A stretch of DNA of 64,000 nucleotides from Ophiodon elongatus (taxonomy: Eukaryota > Chordata > Actinopteri > Perciformes > Hexagrammidae): the NCBI GenBank assembly GCA_016806645.1, contig JACSYO010001818.1, positions 631,001 to 695,000 of the forward strand, written 5' to 3'. Each line of letters begins with the position of its first letter. Positions within the stretch are counted from its first letter, which is position 1. The notes under the pieces were generated by a model. It had not been told where the DNA came from. It did no database searches and saw only the letters and a list, made by a program, of their open reading frames with translations. This document shows, in pieces, positions 46,355 through 58,110 of this stretch. Position numbers and translations under genes: made by a program.

Positions 46355-49149
46355 ATATTGTAGTACTTTAGTAGCACTTAAATGGCACTTACTTATAGCG
46401 CTTGGTAGTTTGGCTTTCTTGAGGAAATTGTACTTTCTTGATTCTTGTTGTTCTGGGTTTGAACTCTCATGGTTGAATGCACAAACTGTAAGTCTCTTTG
46501 GAAGCGGCTGTGAAATGTAATATAATGTAATTCATGGTGTAAATAAAGTATATTCCTAGGCTCACATTACAGAAGTGGATGGAAACATTATGTTAATTCA
46601 CATTTTCTTTTTACCGGTTTTGCTAGATGTTCTAGTGTTTCAGAACCATATTGTAGTTGGATGTTTGTATGCTTTGGCTTTTTGCCATATCAAGGCTGTT
46701 TGTATTTCTCATTCCTGTAACCTTTAGTGTCTGAGGCTGCAATTTGAGAACCACCATGTCCCATGTGGATGCCACCAGTTTATGGACAGTAGGGCCAGTG
46801 ACTGTCTATTAATTGGGCTCCAAAAACTGTCCATCCACACAAACACATATTTAGAGGCTATGGCACCAATACTTGTCCATCTACTTAATTCATGGAATAA
46901 AATATTTACCAACACAGAATGTATCCATATCAGAAGTAGGCAAAGTAAGCTCTTTCATTACCAAAACATCATCACTAACAACAAGGTCATCCCTCTCTTT
47001 TTGTTTCTTCGGAGCACTCTCCATTGCTCAGTGAGTGTTGCTGCAGCAACTTAGTAAACAGAGATGACATATTAAGCTTATAGTGGCATTATGGAGTACT
47101 TATTTGTGAAATGAAACAATTGTTGACTAAAATAACAGCAAGTATAACAATTTTAACTGATAAAGCTACCATATTACAGCAGCTGAGAACTAAGATAAGC
47201 AATTCCATAATGTACCTGGAAATACCAAGACAAGCCTGGACAGAACAAACAGTCAATAATATTCTCAATTGTAAGATCTCGTTGCAGAGCCAAGTGGTCC
47301 TGGAAGATAATGTTCAAAACGGTTTCACAGTTCAGCATTTTGTCTTTTCTTAGAGCTTTAAGGGGCAGCTGTGTGAGATATCAGCTGCAGATGAGGTCGA
47401 ACACCAGCACCAATAGGCAGAGGTTTCCAATTATCCAACAGTGGAGGCAGAAGGAATGCAGAAACAGGTGGCGCCTTTAATTGCTTTTTGCAACCCCAGA
47501 AGCATAGTGTGAGAGGGAGCAGAGCTGTGGGAGGTCCTCTGGGAGTCGAGACATTCACCAGTGTCTTTGTAATTGGTTTTAGTAAAGTATATTTCTGTAG
47601 TAGAAAATGAGTAAAATAGATCATATCTAATGCTTTTTAAAACTTAAAAGGGCATTGAGGAACAATATATTGGTTTATTAATATTTAAGACTTATGTGGC
47701 TATTGGATTGTGGCCAACCATTACAATTAAAATGACACATGCACACAAAAGAGTCTCAACACCCTGTATTGTATTAATTGTATTAAAATTACTTATATAA
47801 TCTTCAAACACTGAGCGTTTTTTGTATGTATATATACAATAGGATATTTGCAGCAGCAGTAAGTCACTCTTAATTTCCAATGGTTTATTTTTTGGGAAAC
47901 TCCACCGAGCACTCATCCATGCCAGATATCGCCACTGGACAAAATACCAAGTGAAGCGCCTAGCGTTTACCTCATGAGCTACGAGGTAATACAAGTATAG
48001 ATGATGGCAGAATGGCTGACCTTATCTTTTATGTCTGTGTTCTAATCAGTGTTACCTCCTTTGGTTAGCTCAGCTGGATAACCTTAATTGCTTGCAAGTT
48101 GATGTAGAACTTTGTGTTAAGAATGACGCAACTCCCTTACCTCTTTTCAGTCGGTGCTGTCTCTGTCTCTCTCTTCTACTGAGGCTAACAACTGCACTTT
48201 CCTCTGTAGCGTGAGGTGGGGAAAAAGCAATCTGATCCTGGACTAACCCTATCTCTTATACTGAGGGGATGAGATCAATAAAATGCCAGCTTTCTCTATG
48301 CTACTACAGTTAAAAGCTCTGACTATAGACTATGCTTACACGGTGGCAAGTGCAAGCAGCGAGGGGAGGTTATGTTTTGGAATCATGTGTATCTAAAGTA
48401 TTTCATCTTCAAGGCTATAGAGGAGTTGTGGGACTCCTACAGTCATTTTCAATATCAAGGAGGCATGATTTGTGGGGATATGCTGATTTCCAAGGTGAGA
48501 ACTGGATGCATATTCATACGCTGAGTTTACAAAAACAAAAGTGGAATAACAGCAGTTTATATAACCTTTAGAATTCCTCATTGAGAGTGGCGCATTTTGC
48601 ATCACAATTAGAACGTATATTAGCGCAATGTGTTTGTATGCTCATGCCTTTTGCGTTTGCATGTGTATGTGTGTTTGTGCGTGGATGCATACGCAGACAT
48701 ATGAGTGAGTGTGTGTGTGTCCATATTCTTCTGATGTGTGACTGCTGGCAGCGATTGCCCTGTTTTCCCATTTCCCCTCTGGCTAATCACTAGAGTCCCC
48801 GTAAATCCTTGGTATCACCACAGGATCAAGAGAGGGCCTCCAAGCCCCAGGGAGCCTATTTCCTCTGAGAGCAGAACACAAACTGGAAAGCTCCTTGATA
48901 TATTTGCTGGCCCAGGGATGGTCAAGACTTCAGGGCTGAAAGATCCTCCATGACATCACCCTGCTTTTAGAAGGTCTCCATTTCGCATATAACACAAACA
49001 GAAAAAAAACAACAAGAAAAACTCAAATCAGATATAAAAACAATGTCTGAAGCTCTGGAGAATTTATGACAATAGGAGAAAGACATATTGTAATGGGAAT
49101 AAGGAAGAAGAAGGTCAGTGATAGGGATCAGATTGTAGTGTCTCACTCC
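46355..49149. other. Non-coding; no gene recognised
   Basis: Frames of 90 (46782-47054) and 100 codons (47692-47994, minus) show no motifs. 48061-48081 (ggttagctcagctggataac) is like a tRNA A box but has no B box. TG-rich patches occur at 48660-48720. 48790-48960 is repeat-free and GC-fuller. Confidence 0.45.
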
Positions 49150-49600
49150 AAACCTGTATTTTTGCAGCTGCAGTGGCTGTATTCCAGCTGGTGTGGCTAC
49201 ACAGAATAATTAGTTTGGTTGGAACAGCACCTCGGGGGGCTGGATTAGCTCTTGGAGGGCAGTTTCTCCAGCAGCCCAATGTTCTGATGAGAGCTGCGAT
49301 ATACTGTCATGCACCCAGCACTGAGAAGCTTTTGATGGTTTTAAAAGCCTTGAGCAAGTGACAATTACAGCCTGAATGGCAAACAGTGTCAAAGGGAATG
49401 AGATGCTCTGGACTCCAAAGCTGAAGGTCACAAGGGAGAGACGGCCTGTTGTAAAGCTGTGCATTACAATGTGGAATAATGGACAGTGTCCAGAGATGGG
49501 GAGTAGGCGGGCAAAATTAACTTGGTACATGGTTCCTATTTTTTTTTTATATCGAAAGCATGCTATCTGCAAACAGCAGTCATAAATAAACAGCATGATG
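49150..49600. other. Candidate conserved non-coding segment
   Basis: A 450-bp block of balanced composition with no repeats. It includes gagcaagtgacaattacagc (49353-49372), tgaatggcaaacagtgtcaa and gcattacaatgtggaataat (49462-49481). A 128-codon minus frame (49210-49596) and a 69-codon plus frame overlap, which argues against coding. It is among the most enhancer-like stretches of the window, judged by texture alone. Confidence 0.33.
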
Positions 49601-52379
49601 CACAGAAATGTAAATAAGTAAATGTAATCATAGAGACATTGTGGTGACAGATCTGCAACAACTGCAAAACTGCATCTCTGATAGTATCTGCATCAAGGAA
49701 ATAAAAGGAATAACACCCTCTGTGATGCATGACTGTATCACAGTCAGTGCAGAATTTGTTTGTACTGTAGTGTGTCGTTTCACGTGAACGTACTCTACCG
49801 TAACAACTATATCACATCACAGAGCTGTGGGCAGATCTCCGCGGTTTGGATCAGACAAAGTATCCCTAAAAAAAACAGTTTAATGGATGATTTCACGCCT
49901 CACAATCTAAAGCCAAAGGTCAACAGAGTGGATAGCAAGCGATGGTTAGGGTCGGGTTACGATAGCAACTGGTAACCGTGAGTTATGCCACTAACTGTAG
50001 CAAAACTGCACATTAAGCAAGTTTTTGATATGTAATTTTGAGATGATTTGCTTTTTCCTTCTGTTTTGATATATTTGTGAACAGAACATAACACATTGTG
50101 TGTGACATCCAGTGGCTGCTGCCACCGGTACTTTGGACCTGACATAAAATATACATTAACCATGGTTTATTTGCCATAACCATGGCCATTCCCTAGTATT
50201 GCCACACGCAGATATTGTTGAAAGCAAGGATCTTTAAAACATTAGCATTGAACATGATTTAGGGTTTTGCAGAATCGTCTAATATCACAAACATGTATGC
50301 TACAAAATGATGTTGCCATAAATATAAACTGCATTCTCAATTACATTTCGAGGGAAACATATTTTCTGCTATATTATGGTCGCACTTCTATTCATGTGAT
50401 TAACCTTTTTAAATTGAAACTAAAAAACTAAAAAAATGCAACAGATTGTATTTAAACATCATGGTTTGGCTTTAAATTAGTGTTTGATAACTTGTTTAAC
50501 GTACAAAAGTTAATTATAATAAGTCAACAAGGCCTTTTGGTTTCTGGGTAAGTGATTTTGTTTTTTTACCAACCATCCAACTTGACCCACTACCTCCATG
50601 GACTTCGATTAGAAACATATTTGTGATACGTCAAAAACTAACGTAGCATATTTTAATGCTTTTGACAAAAAAAATAACTGACTTTTTCAGATTGGAAAAA
50701 ATAAATAATTTTAACCCATTAAAGAAAAATAAAAAATACCATGATTACTATTTTAATTTGGATTTGCAATCAGCTCTTACACAGTGGGGTCTAATGTCAG
50801 CTGGAAGCTCATAACTACATAAGAAGTAAAACAATCCAATAAAATCGAATATCACAGTTTGTCCCTTAAAATGATCTATTTCCAGTTCTGAGAAAGCACA
50901 GCTCGTGTTTCACTCTAGTTTACCTTTTTTCACCACAAACACTCATCAGAGGAAAACCAATAGAGGACCGGAGAGCCGCATTCATGATATCAGAGATCAA
51001 ACACATTTCACCTCTAGAGGCAAGTGTGCGTGGAGTTCTCCATCTCTCCCGAAGCATGTGTATGTGTGTTTTACTTCCATGCTGGACGTGTCAGGTGTGC
51101 CCGTTCTACCGGGAAGCATGTTCAACATACCAGGCAGCCAGGAAATATCTTGAAGTGTGACCTCCGACCATTAAGAACATCTCCCACTGTTCCTACACGC
51201 TGGTGAGACACTGAAGTGTTTTACAGATACCATCTAGAAGCAACAGCTCAACAGAATCACAGTCGATATCGTGAGGGAAAAGATCTCCGCGTGACGATTG
51301 AGTTCTTCTTCTTCTGTACCTACAAAGAGTAGCACATTTGACACTCTCAGGCTTTAGTTTGCATATTGGACTACGTCCTGTGAGGGGAAAGCGATGTTAA
51401 AGTAAAATAAAATTATCTTGGAAATCTTGTGTTTTTAGTTTGATGTGATGTCAGTGTTGCAGCGATGAGCGAATCTTGTGTTTTTTTTAAACTTATGACT
51501 GAAAAACCACACATTTACAAAAAGGCAAAAAAAATAAATAAAATTGAATAACACAATCCAACAGTTTATTATACCACCACAGTCCTGTGGCACTGGCCCT
51601 AAAACACCACCACCTCAAACTGTGTCATCAGTATTCTCAGCCCCAGTTCTCCTGTGAGTTTGACAAATATTCTTCCTTAAATAGTCTTGCCAGTGACAGA
51701 TACTTCTGACAGCTATGGCACAAGGAATACTACATCACTCTTTCACCAGGCTTCCTGCATGGAAATTACAGTTAAATGTTTTTTCTTTTTTCTCAACAGA
51801 GCGATGCTAGGGCTGGTTTTAGCGACGTATAAAAGGAGGTGAAAAGAATGAGTCTTGAATGAAACAAACCTCGGGGAGTAAACAAGACACAGGTGTAGAA
51901 GTCTTGACTCCTGACTATAAGAAATGCAAGGAAGACAGAGACGAGGCGTATCAAACACGAGGGCTTTGAAGAGCGCTTGCTAACAGACAGCTCAATGTGT
52001 AAGTCAAAGTTGACTTGGGGACGCAGTTGAGAATAATTGAGTTTCCACCAGAATTGCTCGTCTTGACATTCTGTAGGCAACAACCCAACTGGAGGCCCAA
52101 AACTAATACAATTACGTTGACTGTGAGGGGGGTATGCATATGTTTTGTTTGTTTTTAAACAGCTGTGGTTTGCAGGGGTTCTAACTAATATGATTTGATC
52201 TTTAGTCCGCCTGCAAACTGCAGTATCTTGAGGTCAAACTGCAAAATTCACTTTAGCCGGGAATTCAATATATTTACCATTAGTGTTTTTTTTTCATCTT
52301 TTTACTTTTGTTCAAAATGATGACGACCAAAAAGAAGATGGACACTGATGGTACTTTTACTTTGTTTGGTGCAACATCT
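49601..52379. other. Non-coding, mostly AT-rich
   Basis: 50300-50870 is strongly AT-rich. 50880-51230 is GC-fuller with overlapping 82- and 60-codon frames. Nothing is recognised as a gene or element. Confidence 0.45.
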
Positions 52380-52886
52380 GTGTGGGTGGGCACTAAAAAT
52401 AGTCTGTCGCTCACTCACATCAATTGCTAAGACCGCCCAGGCCGAGGGGCCGATGTTGTTAGCCGTTGCTCAGTCTCATCTGGGATTTCAGCACTCCCTA
52501 CATTTCTCCCTGACTCCGTATGTCACTCCTTGTCCATGATTAAAATCACGGGGCAACATGCGGGGGTGCTGAAGTGACAGGACTTCCCGCTGTTGTCAGA
52601 TTTGACAGTCTGGTCAAACTGGACCCATGGAACTTCCTCTAATGCGTGAGGTACATAGCAGGTGTTGAGATAAACTACAGGACAGTCATTACTGGTTTAT
52701 GATATATAACCAAAGACAGCGGGAAGGTGGTGGGTGGGGGGTATCTGGCACAACTTCACCGACATCCATGTGCACGGAGACGGGAAGTCTGAATAGGCCG
52801 AAACTCCCGGATCACTTGTAGTATATAGAACAACTCCTAACCCGGTTGAGTCCACCCCATTTCAGCTTGTGGCTTTGACCTTGATC
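52380..52886. other. Non-coding, GC-fuller
   Basis: 52420-52620 is repeat-free and richer in GC (for example accgcccaggccgaggggcc at 52432-52451) and could be regulatory. G7 at 52735-52741 follows a GGTGGTGGGT run. No gene. Confidence 0.35.
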
Positions 52887-52916
52887 CTGATGAAGTCCAC
52901 AAGGTGAAACCGGTGG
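52887..52916 (+). other. Hammerhead-like core motif (degenerate)
   Basis: CTGATGA (52887-52893), an imperfect hairpin agtccacaaggt, then GAAAC (52906-52910) followed by CGGT. The arrangement is that of the hammerhead ribozyme core found in Penelope-like retroelements. Stem II would need a bulge. The base after the minimal stem III is G, which does not support cleavage, and no stem I partner is seen. It is a relic at best, or chance. Confidence 0.2.
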
Positions 52917-53904
52917 CTCTAAACAAAAGACACACTTTAAAAAAAAAAGGGTGAAAGACATCTTGCTTCGATGCTGGTAGGCCATACAATAGCATATTTT
53001 CTAAAAACATCTACAAAAGCGATTTTATCCTCCATCTGAAATGGCAATCACAAAAAATCTATATCATAAAAGCAGCATGTTTGTATTTTATATTTACTTC
53101 AAATTTCAGTCAGTTGGACTTTAACAAGGTGATGGTGAACAGAAGAGTTAAAGCTTTTAAGGTTTTAGACTCACACATAAATAATGGTAGCCTCTGTCCT
53201 TTTCCTCTTTAGTCTGTTCTGTTTGTATCCATACTTCATATATATGACTGATGCATCTCACCAATGCAAACCAGTGTTCTCATTATTTTTGGTCCAAAGA
53301 CATTTACTGAGAAAGAGAGAAAACAAAAACACCCTGATTGGCCAGTTCAGACAGGCGTATTGTGACATCTGCTCTGAATCAACATTGAAATCAGATGTGA
53401 TTTTAGTAACTCGCCCTGTGACTGGTACTCATTCAAACTACAATTGCATAATCACTGTCATACCTCCAGTCACACTCGTGCCTTCCCTCTCTCATTATAT
53501 CTCCACATTATAGCACACGCATTGACATGTACATGGTTTTAACCATAGCAGTGGGCCAGGACAGTCGACTGTGTCCTTTATAGCAGTGAGCCAAATATAC
53601 AGTCATCATTTGTGGGTGAGGCTTTGTCACAAAAACAACAGCAATGTTTCTGTCCCCAGTGAGTTTGCTTGGCTTCAATTAAATAAGTGAGAAAAAAAAA
53701 CATTTAAAGTATTCCAGCCCTACTGGCTCTGTGCTGTTTTCAGCCTGGCACATGTTTTTTTTTCGTGGCAAGGGGGAAACACACTGGCTTGTATTCTATT
53801 CATAAATCTCCAGTTTATCTTATATTCCCCAGCGGCCAAACACGGGGCACAGTCTACAATACAAATACCAACATTAATACTCATAATATTTTCATATAAT
53901 AATA
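52917..53904. other. Non-coding, no recognisable element
   Basis: A 109-codon plus frame at 53184-53513 begins with a hydrophobic stretch, but the sequence resembles no known protein and lacks conserved features. It is left uncalled. Confidence 0.45.
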
Positions 53905-54052
53905 GGGTTTTTTGGGGGGAGTCTTTCCTGAACCCATGTGAGGTCCCGGGACAGAGGATGTCGTATGTGTGCAGATTGTAAAGCCCTCTGAGGCAAGTTT
54001 GTAATTTGGGATTTTGGCCGACACAAAATAAATTTAACTGAATTGAATAATA
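53905..54052 (+). mobile_element. Non-LTR retroelement 3' tail (LINE/SINE)
   Basis: 'ggggggagtctttcctgaac' (53914-53933), 'ggtcccgggacagaggatgtcgtatgtgtgcagattgtaaagccctctgaggcaa' and 'ataaatttaactgaattgaat' (read in parts) match, in order, the widely dispersed fish tail ending in repeated TTGA/AATTGA words. It is truncated at the 5' side. Whether the parent is an L2-like LINE or a SINE using its tail is not decidable here. Confidence 0.72.
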
Positions 54053-55871
54053 TCTTAAGTAAATGCAACTAAATACATGTTATTGACCATTTGGACACGA
54101 TGTTACCACTGTACTGGGTTTATTTATGCCGTGGACCCTTATATACACAAATTATATGATAATGCAGCCCATCATCTGAATAAACTTTGCAAAAAAATAG
54201 AGCGTTTGATTTATGGTCACTCAGATGACATGTAGATATGTACGACACATGCTGAATTATGACTCTGAAATTATGCATTTCTAGACAATATCCACTGTAT
54301 TCCTTGAGTAAAAAATATTTTGCGGGCATGTGACAAAATAAATGAAGTTGAATAATGGCTTCTCAACTTCAAGCACCAGAACATACATCTCTGTTTCATG
54401 GATTATTCATGGCCTCCATACTTGCCGCAATCCTATCAACACAACATGCATTCAGCAGAAAAATCATCCCCCCCATGCACGCTAAAAGTAAAAGATCAAC
54501 CTGCCGCCCATGCTGGGATTCTCCCAAGATCAATGGAGTTGCTGAATATTGGACTGTGCACACTGTTTTTCAATCAATGAATCCGAATAACAAAACCAAA
54601 ACAACAAGGCATGATTAGAATAATAAGCCATCTCAATTCTTGCAATTTACAAGTTTCTGCAGCATAGACAATAACTACAATTGCCATCCTGAAAGAGACC
54701 AAGAAGGAAGTAGCAGTTTCTCCCATAACCTCCCACACTCTTGGTCTAGGGACCGGTGTGGAGTAGGAGTGCTGATCTTATCCAAAAAATGTGTGCAGGT
54801 AAGCAAAGCCCTGTGAGAAAGCCATACATTAAGTCATGTTGTGTGGATTTCCTTGCTCAGTCACTGCATTCCTCATTGTTATCACCCAAAGCCTCCCCTT
54901 GCATAAGCCTTACCCTGCAGCTTGCACAGTACATATACAGTGTACAGCTATCAAGCACAAATAAATAGCACATGGGATAAAAAAAAGCTAACTACTGTTA
55001 AAAAAAAGAAGCTATTTTTAAATGTCTCCCATTTGAGTAAGTATTGCTCATTATGATTTACATCCCTCATTCTTAATGAATGAATCAAAAGCAAAGTATG
55101 TAGTTAGTGTGCACTGGTATCAACTGGGCCATTTATTGCAAAAACTGTAATTACCCAATACTTGAAAAGGCAAATTGGGAAATGTAAATTAGCATCACGT
55201 AATAAATGTTCTTCTTTTTTTTATATATAATCTATAAGTATCTATTTTACTGATAAACTACCTAGTTTCCACTACTTGTTAATAGTTAACATAGCCATAG
55301 TTAGAAAATGCCCCAAAAATCTAAATAATAGAGGGATTTATTGATCATGATGCGAGGCACAGTTGTGAACACACCTCTGCAGCTTCCTATCTTAAATGTC
55401 GCTACCTGAACATTTGTAGTTGTGTTCCCGGCTGCCATTGTCTGGAATTAAGCTAAAGTAGACTTTCGAGACCAGCTGTGAGTCTATGTGCCATCTTTAT
55501 AAAAGCACAGTAATAAAAAATGACAAATGTTACTTCCAAAATGTATTGGACTCTTTGCAATAACAGTAATATCCTAATGCAAACAAATCTACCCCGTCCA
55601 AAGAGGGTTCAGTTTTTGTGTCAGACAGGTTATGATTCAACTTTTTGGTCATTTTTGAGGCTGCAATATATGACTTTTCAGATTGCTTTGCATTGCATTA
55701 TATTGCAATGTCTTTCTGTTATGTTGTCCAGTCCCTGTAGATGTTAAAGTCTAATTTTGGTGATGCTAGAGATCCACTGCCTGAATCTAATCAAAGGCGA
55801 GTACTGGTCTAATCCTGCTGGACACACTCATTACCTGACAGCAGGCGAGTTGGAAGGCATTTCCTGGTATT
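54053..55871. other. Non-coding, no recognisable element
   Basis: A phrase like the preceding tail (aaaataaatgaagttgaata, 54335-54354) recurs once, perhaps by chance. Frames of 87 codons or fewer. AT-rich elsewhere. Confidence 0.45.
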
Positions 55872-55955
55872 GTCCTGTAACCAGATGGTCACAGGTTCAA
55901 TATTTGAAACAGCCAACTTGCAATGTCGTGCTGTCCTTCAGGATACAACCAATCC
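55872..55955 (+). mobile_element. tRNA-derived SINE-like fragment
   Basis: 'gtaaccagatggtcacaggttcaatatttgaaacagcc' (from 55877, read in parts) carries a B-box-like ggttcaata and the aacagcca segment also present at 37664-37671. 'gtgctgtccttcaggata' follows, like the 'tgtccttgagcaaga' part of fish tRNA-SINEs. Degenerate and truncated. Confidence 0.5.
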
Positions 55956-56049
55956 TTACCTGTGCTGCTGCGTGAGTAGATCTGGGTGAGAGTCTCAGAT
56001 GAATGCAGAAGGTGTTAGTTCAACAACACAGCAGGAAGCGGGAGATGGG
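55956..56049. other. Non-coding spacer
   Basis: No structure noted. Confidence 0.35.
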
Positions 56050-56410
56050 GCTGAGGGCTCCGCCTTTGTTTTCGAGCTGAGAAACATCCTCTCCACGGGT
56101 CTGTCCATGTCCCCGGTGTCAATGTGACCATGTTTTATTCCGCACCATTACCCGTGGCAGCCCGTTTGTTAGCACTGAGCAAAGCGATTTAAATCAGTCC
56201 CCGTATCTCTTGGAACTACATAACGGCCGCTCTTGGTGCTGTGGCAGATGATTATTCCCTCGCTTATTCTGTTGTGGGAACGCGTGCATGTCTGTGACTG
56301 TCTACGCTGCAATCCAGCTGCAATTCTACAGCTTAATATGCTTCCGCGGTGTTTAATTAAATGCATTCATCATGTCACTGCCAGCCTTATTAAGATTTGC
56401 TCTGACATAT
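56050..56410. other. Candidate conserved non-coding segment
   Basis: Repeat-free, GC- and CpG-fuller block ending in gtttaattaaatgcattcat (56351-56370) and ccagccttattaagatttgc (56381-56400). Overlapping 65-codon minus and 63-codon plus frames argue against coding. The texture is strongly enhancer-like. Confidence 0.33.
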
Positions 56411-57799
56411 TGGTATTTTCTTAAAAATAAAAAAATAAATCAGTAAACCAATGAATCATTTAACATGTTCACAAACAAAAAGATTATAAATAGCTAAATT
56501 AGCTAAACACGATGCTGATGGCCAGTCATACATTATTCTGATATTCTGAATAGTTTAGCATTGATCTTTCTTCTTAGCTACACTAACATACAGCGTTTAG
56601 CCCCGTTTCTTCCAATCTCTGCCGAGCCATCAAATGATTAAGGGCAATATATGAATATAGAAAAAAAACATGTAAAATGTGAGTACATGTTGCATTATAG
56701 GAAGACATTCCCACAAAACCCGTTATGTTAAGTGAAATGCACTTAGCATAGCACCGAGAGCAAATTAAAAATGACGAGGCCAATCTTTTTCCACTGAAGC
56801 AGGAAAACCCGCTGAAACAGTAATACAAATAGCTAATCTGTTGTGTCATTTTTATGTTTTTCTTTTCACCCCCTATTCAGTCACAGTGTGTGAGTACAAT
56901 GATATCGCCCTGCTGCGGTGTTATTTCAGTCAGTTCACATTCAATTTATCTGCAGCGCACCTCCCTAACTGCTTGCTCAGACAGGTTCGGAACGACCTTT
57001 GACACAAAAAAAAATCCAAATGGAAGGTTTTATGTTTTAAACTTGAAACAGCTGGGTTCTCTCGGAATTTCATTAATTCGTGATTTGAAAGAAGAAAACA
57101 TAGAGCTCCGCTGCAGTGAGTGGTGCCATTTATATCTCCCACCGTTACCTCTTACTGCAGACTGTGGGTCTGTGTTTTTTGTGGGTATGACAGATCAAAA
57201 ACACAGGGCGTAATTAGTGTCTTTATGTTACCAGATATAAGCGTATTATATAATATTAACCCTATCAGTTGTGTACCATCCACTGTTTAAGTGAAGCTTG
57301 CACACGACCCAATCTCTCTGTCAGTCAACATATCAACAGTCCTGATGATCATGAGGGAAAAAGGTAATAACACTAGGTTAAAACCAGTTTTTGCATGTTG
57401 TTATGGCAATCAAAGAGACATTATGCAAATGCAACTTGCGCAACACACTTTTTTTATCAGCATACGATATAGTTGAAGCTAATAAGACACTCTGAGAGGC
57501 AGATACATGGAAGTAGGACAACAAAACACAGTGAAGTGTTGTTCCCAAAGAATGCAATTATATCTCTAAATAAAAAAACGGATTTTATAGAAGTCAAGAT
57601 TGGAATGGTCAAATGCAAGATATATTTTAGATGAAGGAGGCATGTGCTTGAAAGAGCCAGTGTTCAAACAAAGTCTTTTTTAGAAACACCAGCATCTTTT
57701 TTTCAAGAATAGAGGGGGAAAGTGGTCACCAAGCAAAAAAACACTGCACCCATCATCTTTTTTTTGAGCCCTCTGCCTTTCTACTGTGACTACTCCAAA
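56411..57799. other. Non-coding; 57040-57215 may be regulatory
   Basis: 57030-57215 is repeat-free with attaattcgtgatttgaaag (57071-57090) and a short inverted pair ctgtgttttttg / caaaaacacagg (57171-57206). The 119-codon plus frame at 56854-57213 overlaps a minus frame and is unlike any protein I know. Confidence 0.4.
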
Positions 57800-58110
57800 A
57801 TCTTTTCCGAAAAGCGCTAATGACGTCACCGTAGATAGTATAGTTGAAGCTAGTTTTGGCCGTGTCTGTGAATCTTGAGCTTTATATGTCAGACAGACTC
57901 CAATCCTCCGATGAATGCCGTACACGTTGTGTCCGACGGATCCGTCAAGCTCATCATTACGAAGTACGAATGCACGCGTCCTCCAGTTGGTGCTCATGGC
58001 GAAAACAACGTCAAACATTTGGGCGATTCTAGTCTATCACACAACGGTGGTTAGAATGGTGATATGTTGTCAAGATATTGTTGTTTTCGATGAAACGCTG
58101 ACATGACGCG
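57800..58110. other. CpG-rich patch of unknown nature
   Basis: Many CpG dinucleotides (for example tgtccgacggatccgtcaag, 57930-57949) contrast with the CpG-poor surroundings. A 112-codon minus frame runs through it from 58018, with plus frames overlapping. It could be a decaying DNA element or a small CpG island. No transposon ends or promoter motifs were found. Confidence 0.35.

Noticed and set aside
48061..48081. ggttagctcagctggataac, like a tRNA A box
   Set aside because: No B box or foldable tRNA follows. It is too little to call a tRNA or SINE.
49210..49596. 128-codon minus frame
   Set aside because: It coincides with a block better explained as non-coding regulatory-like DNA. An overlapping plus frame exists.
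53184..53513. 109-codon plus frame with a hydrophobic start
   Set aside because: The hydrophobic N-terminus could mimic a signal peptide, but T-rich DNA gives this by chance, and there are no further features.
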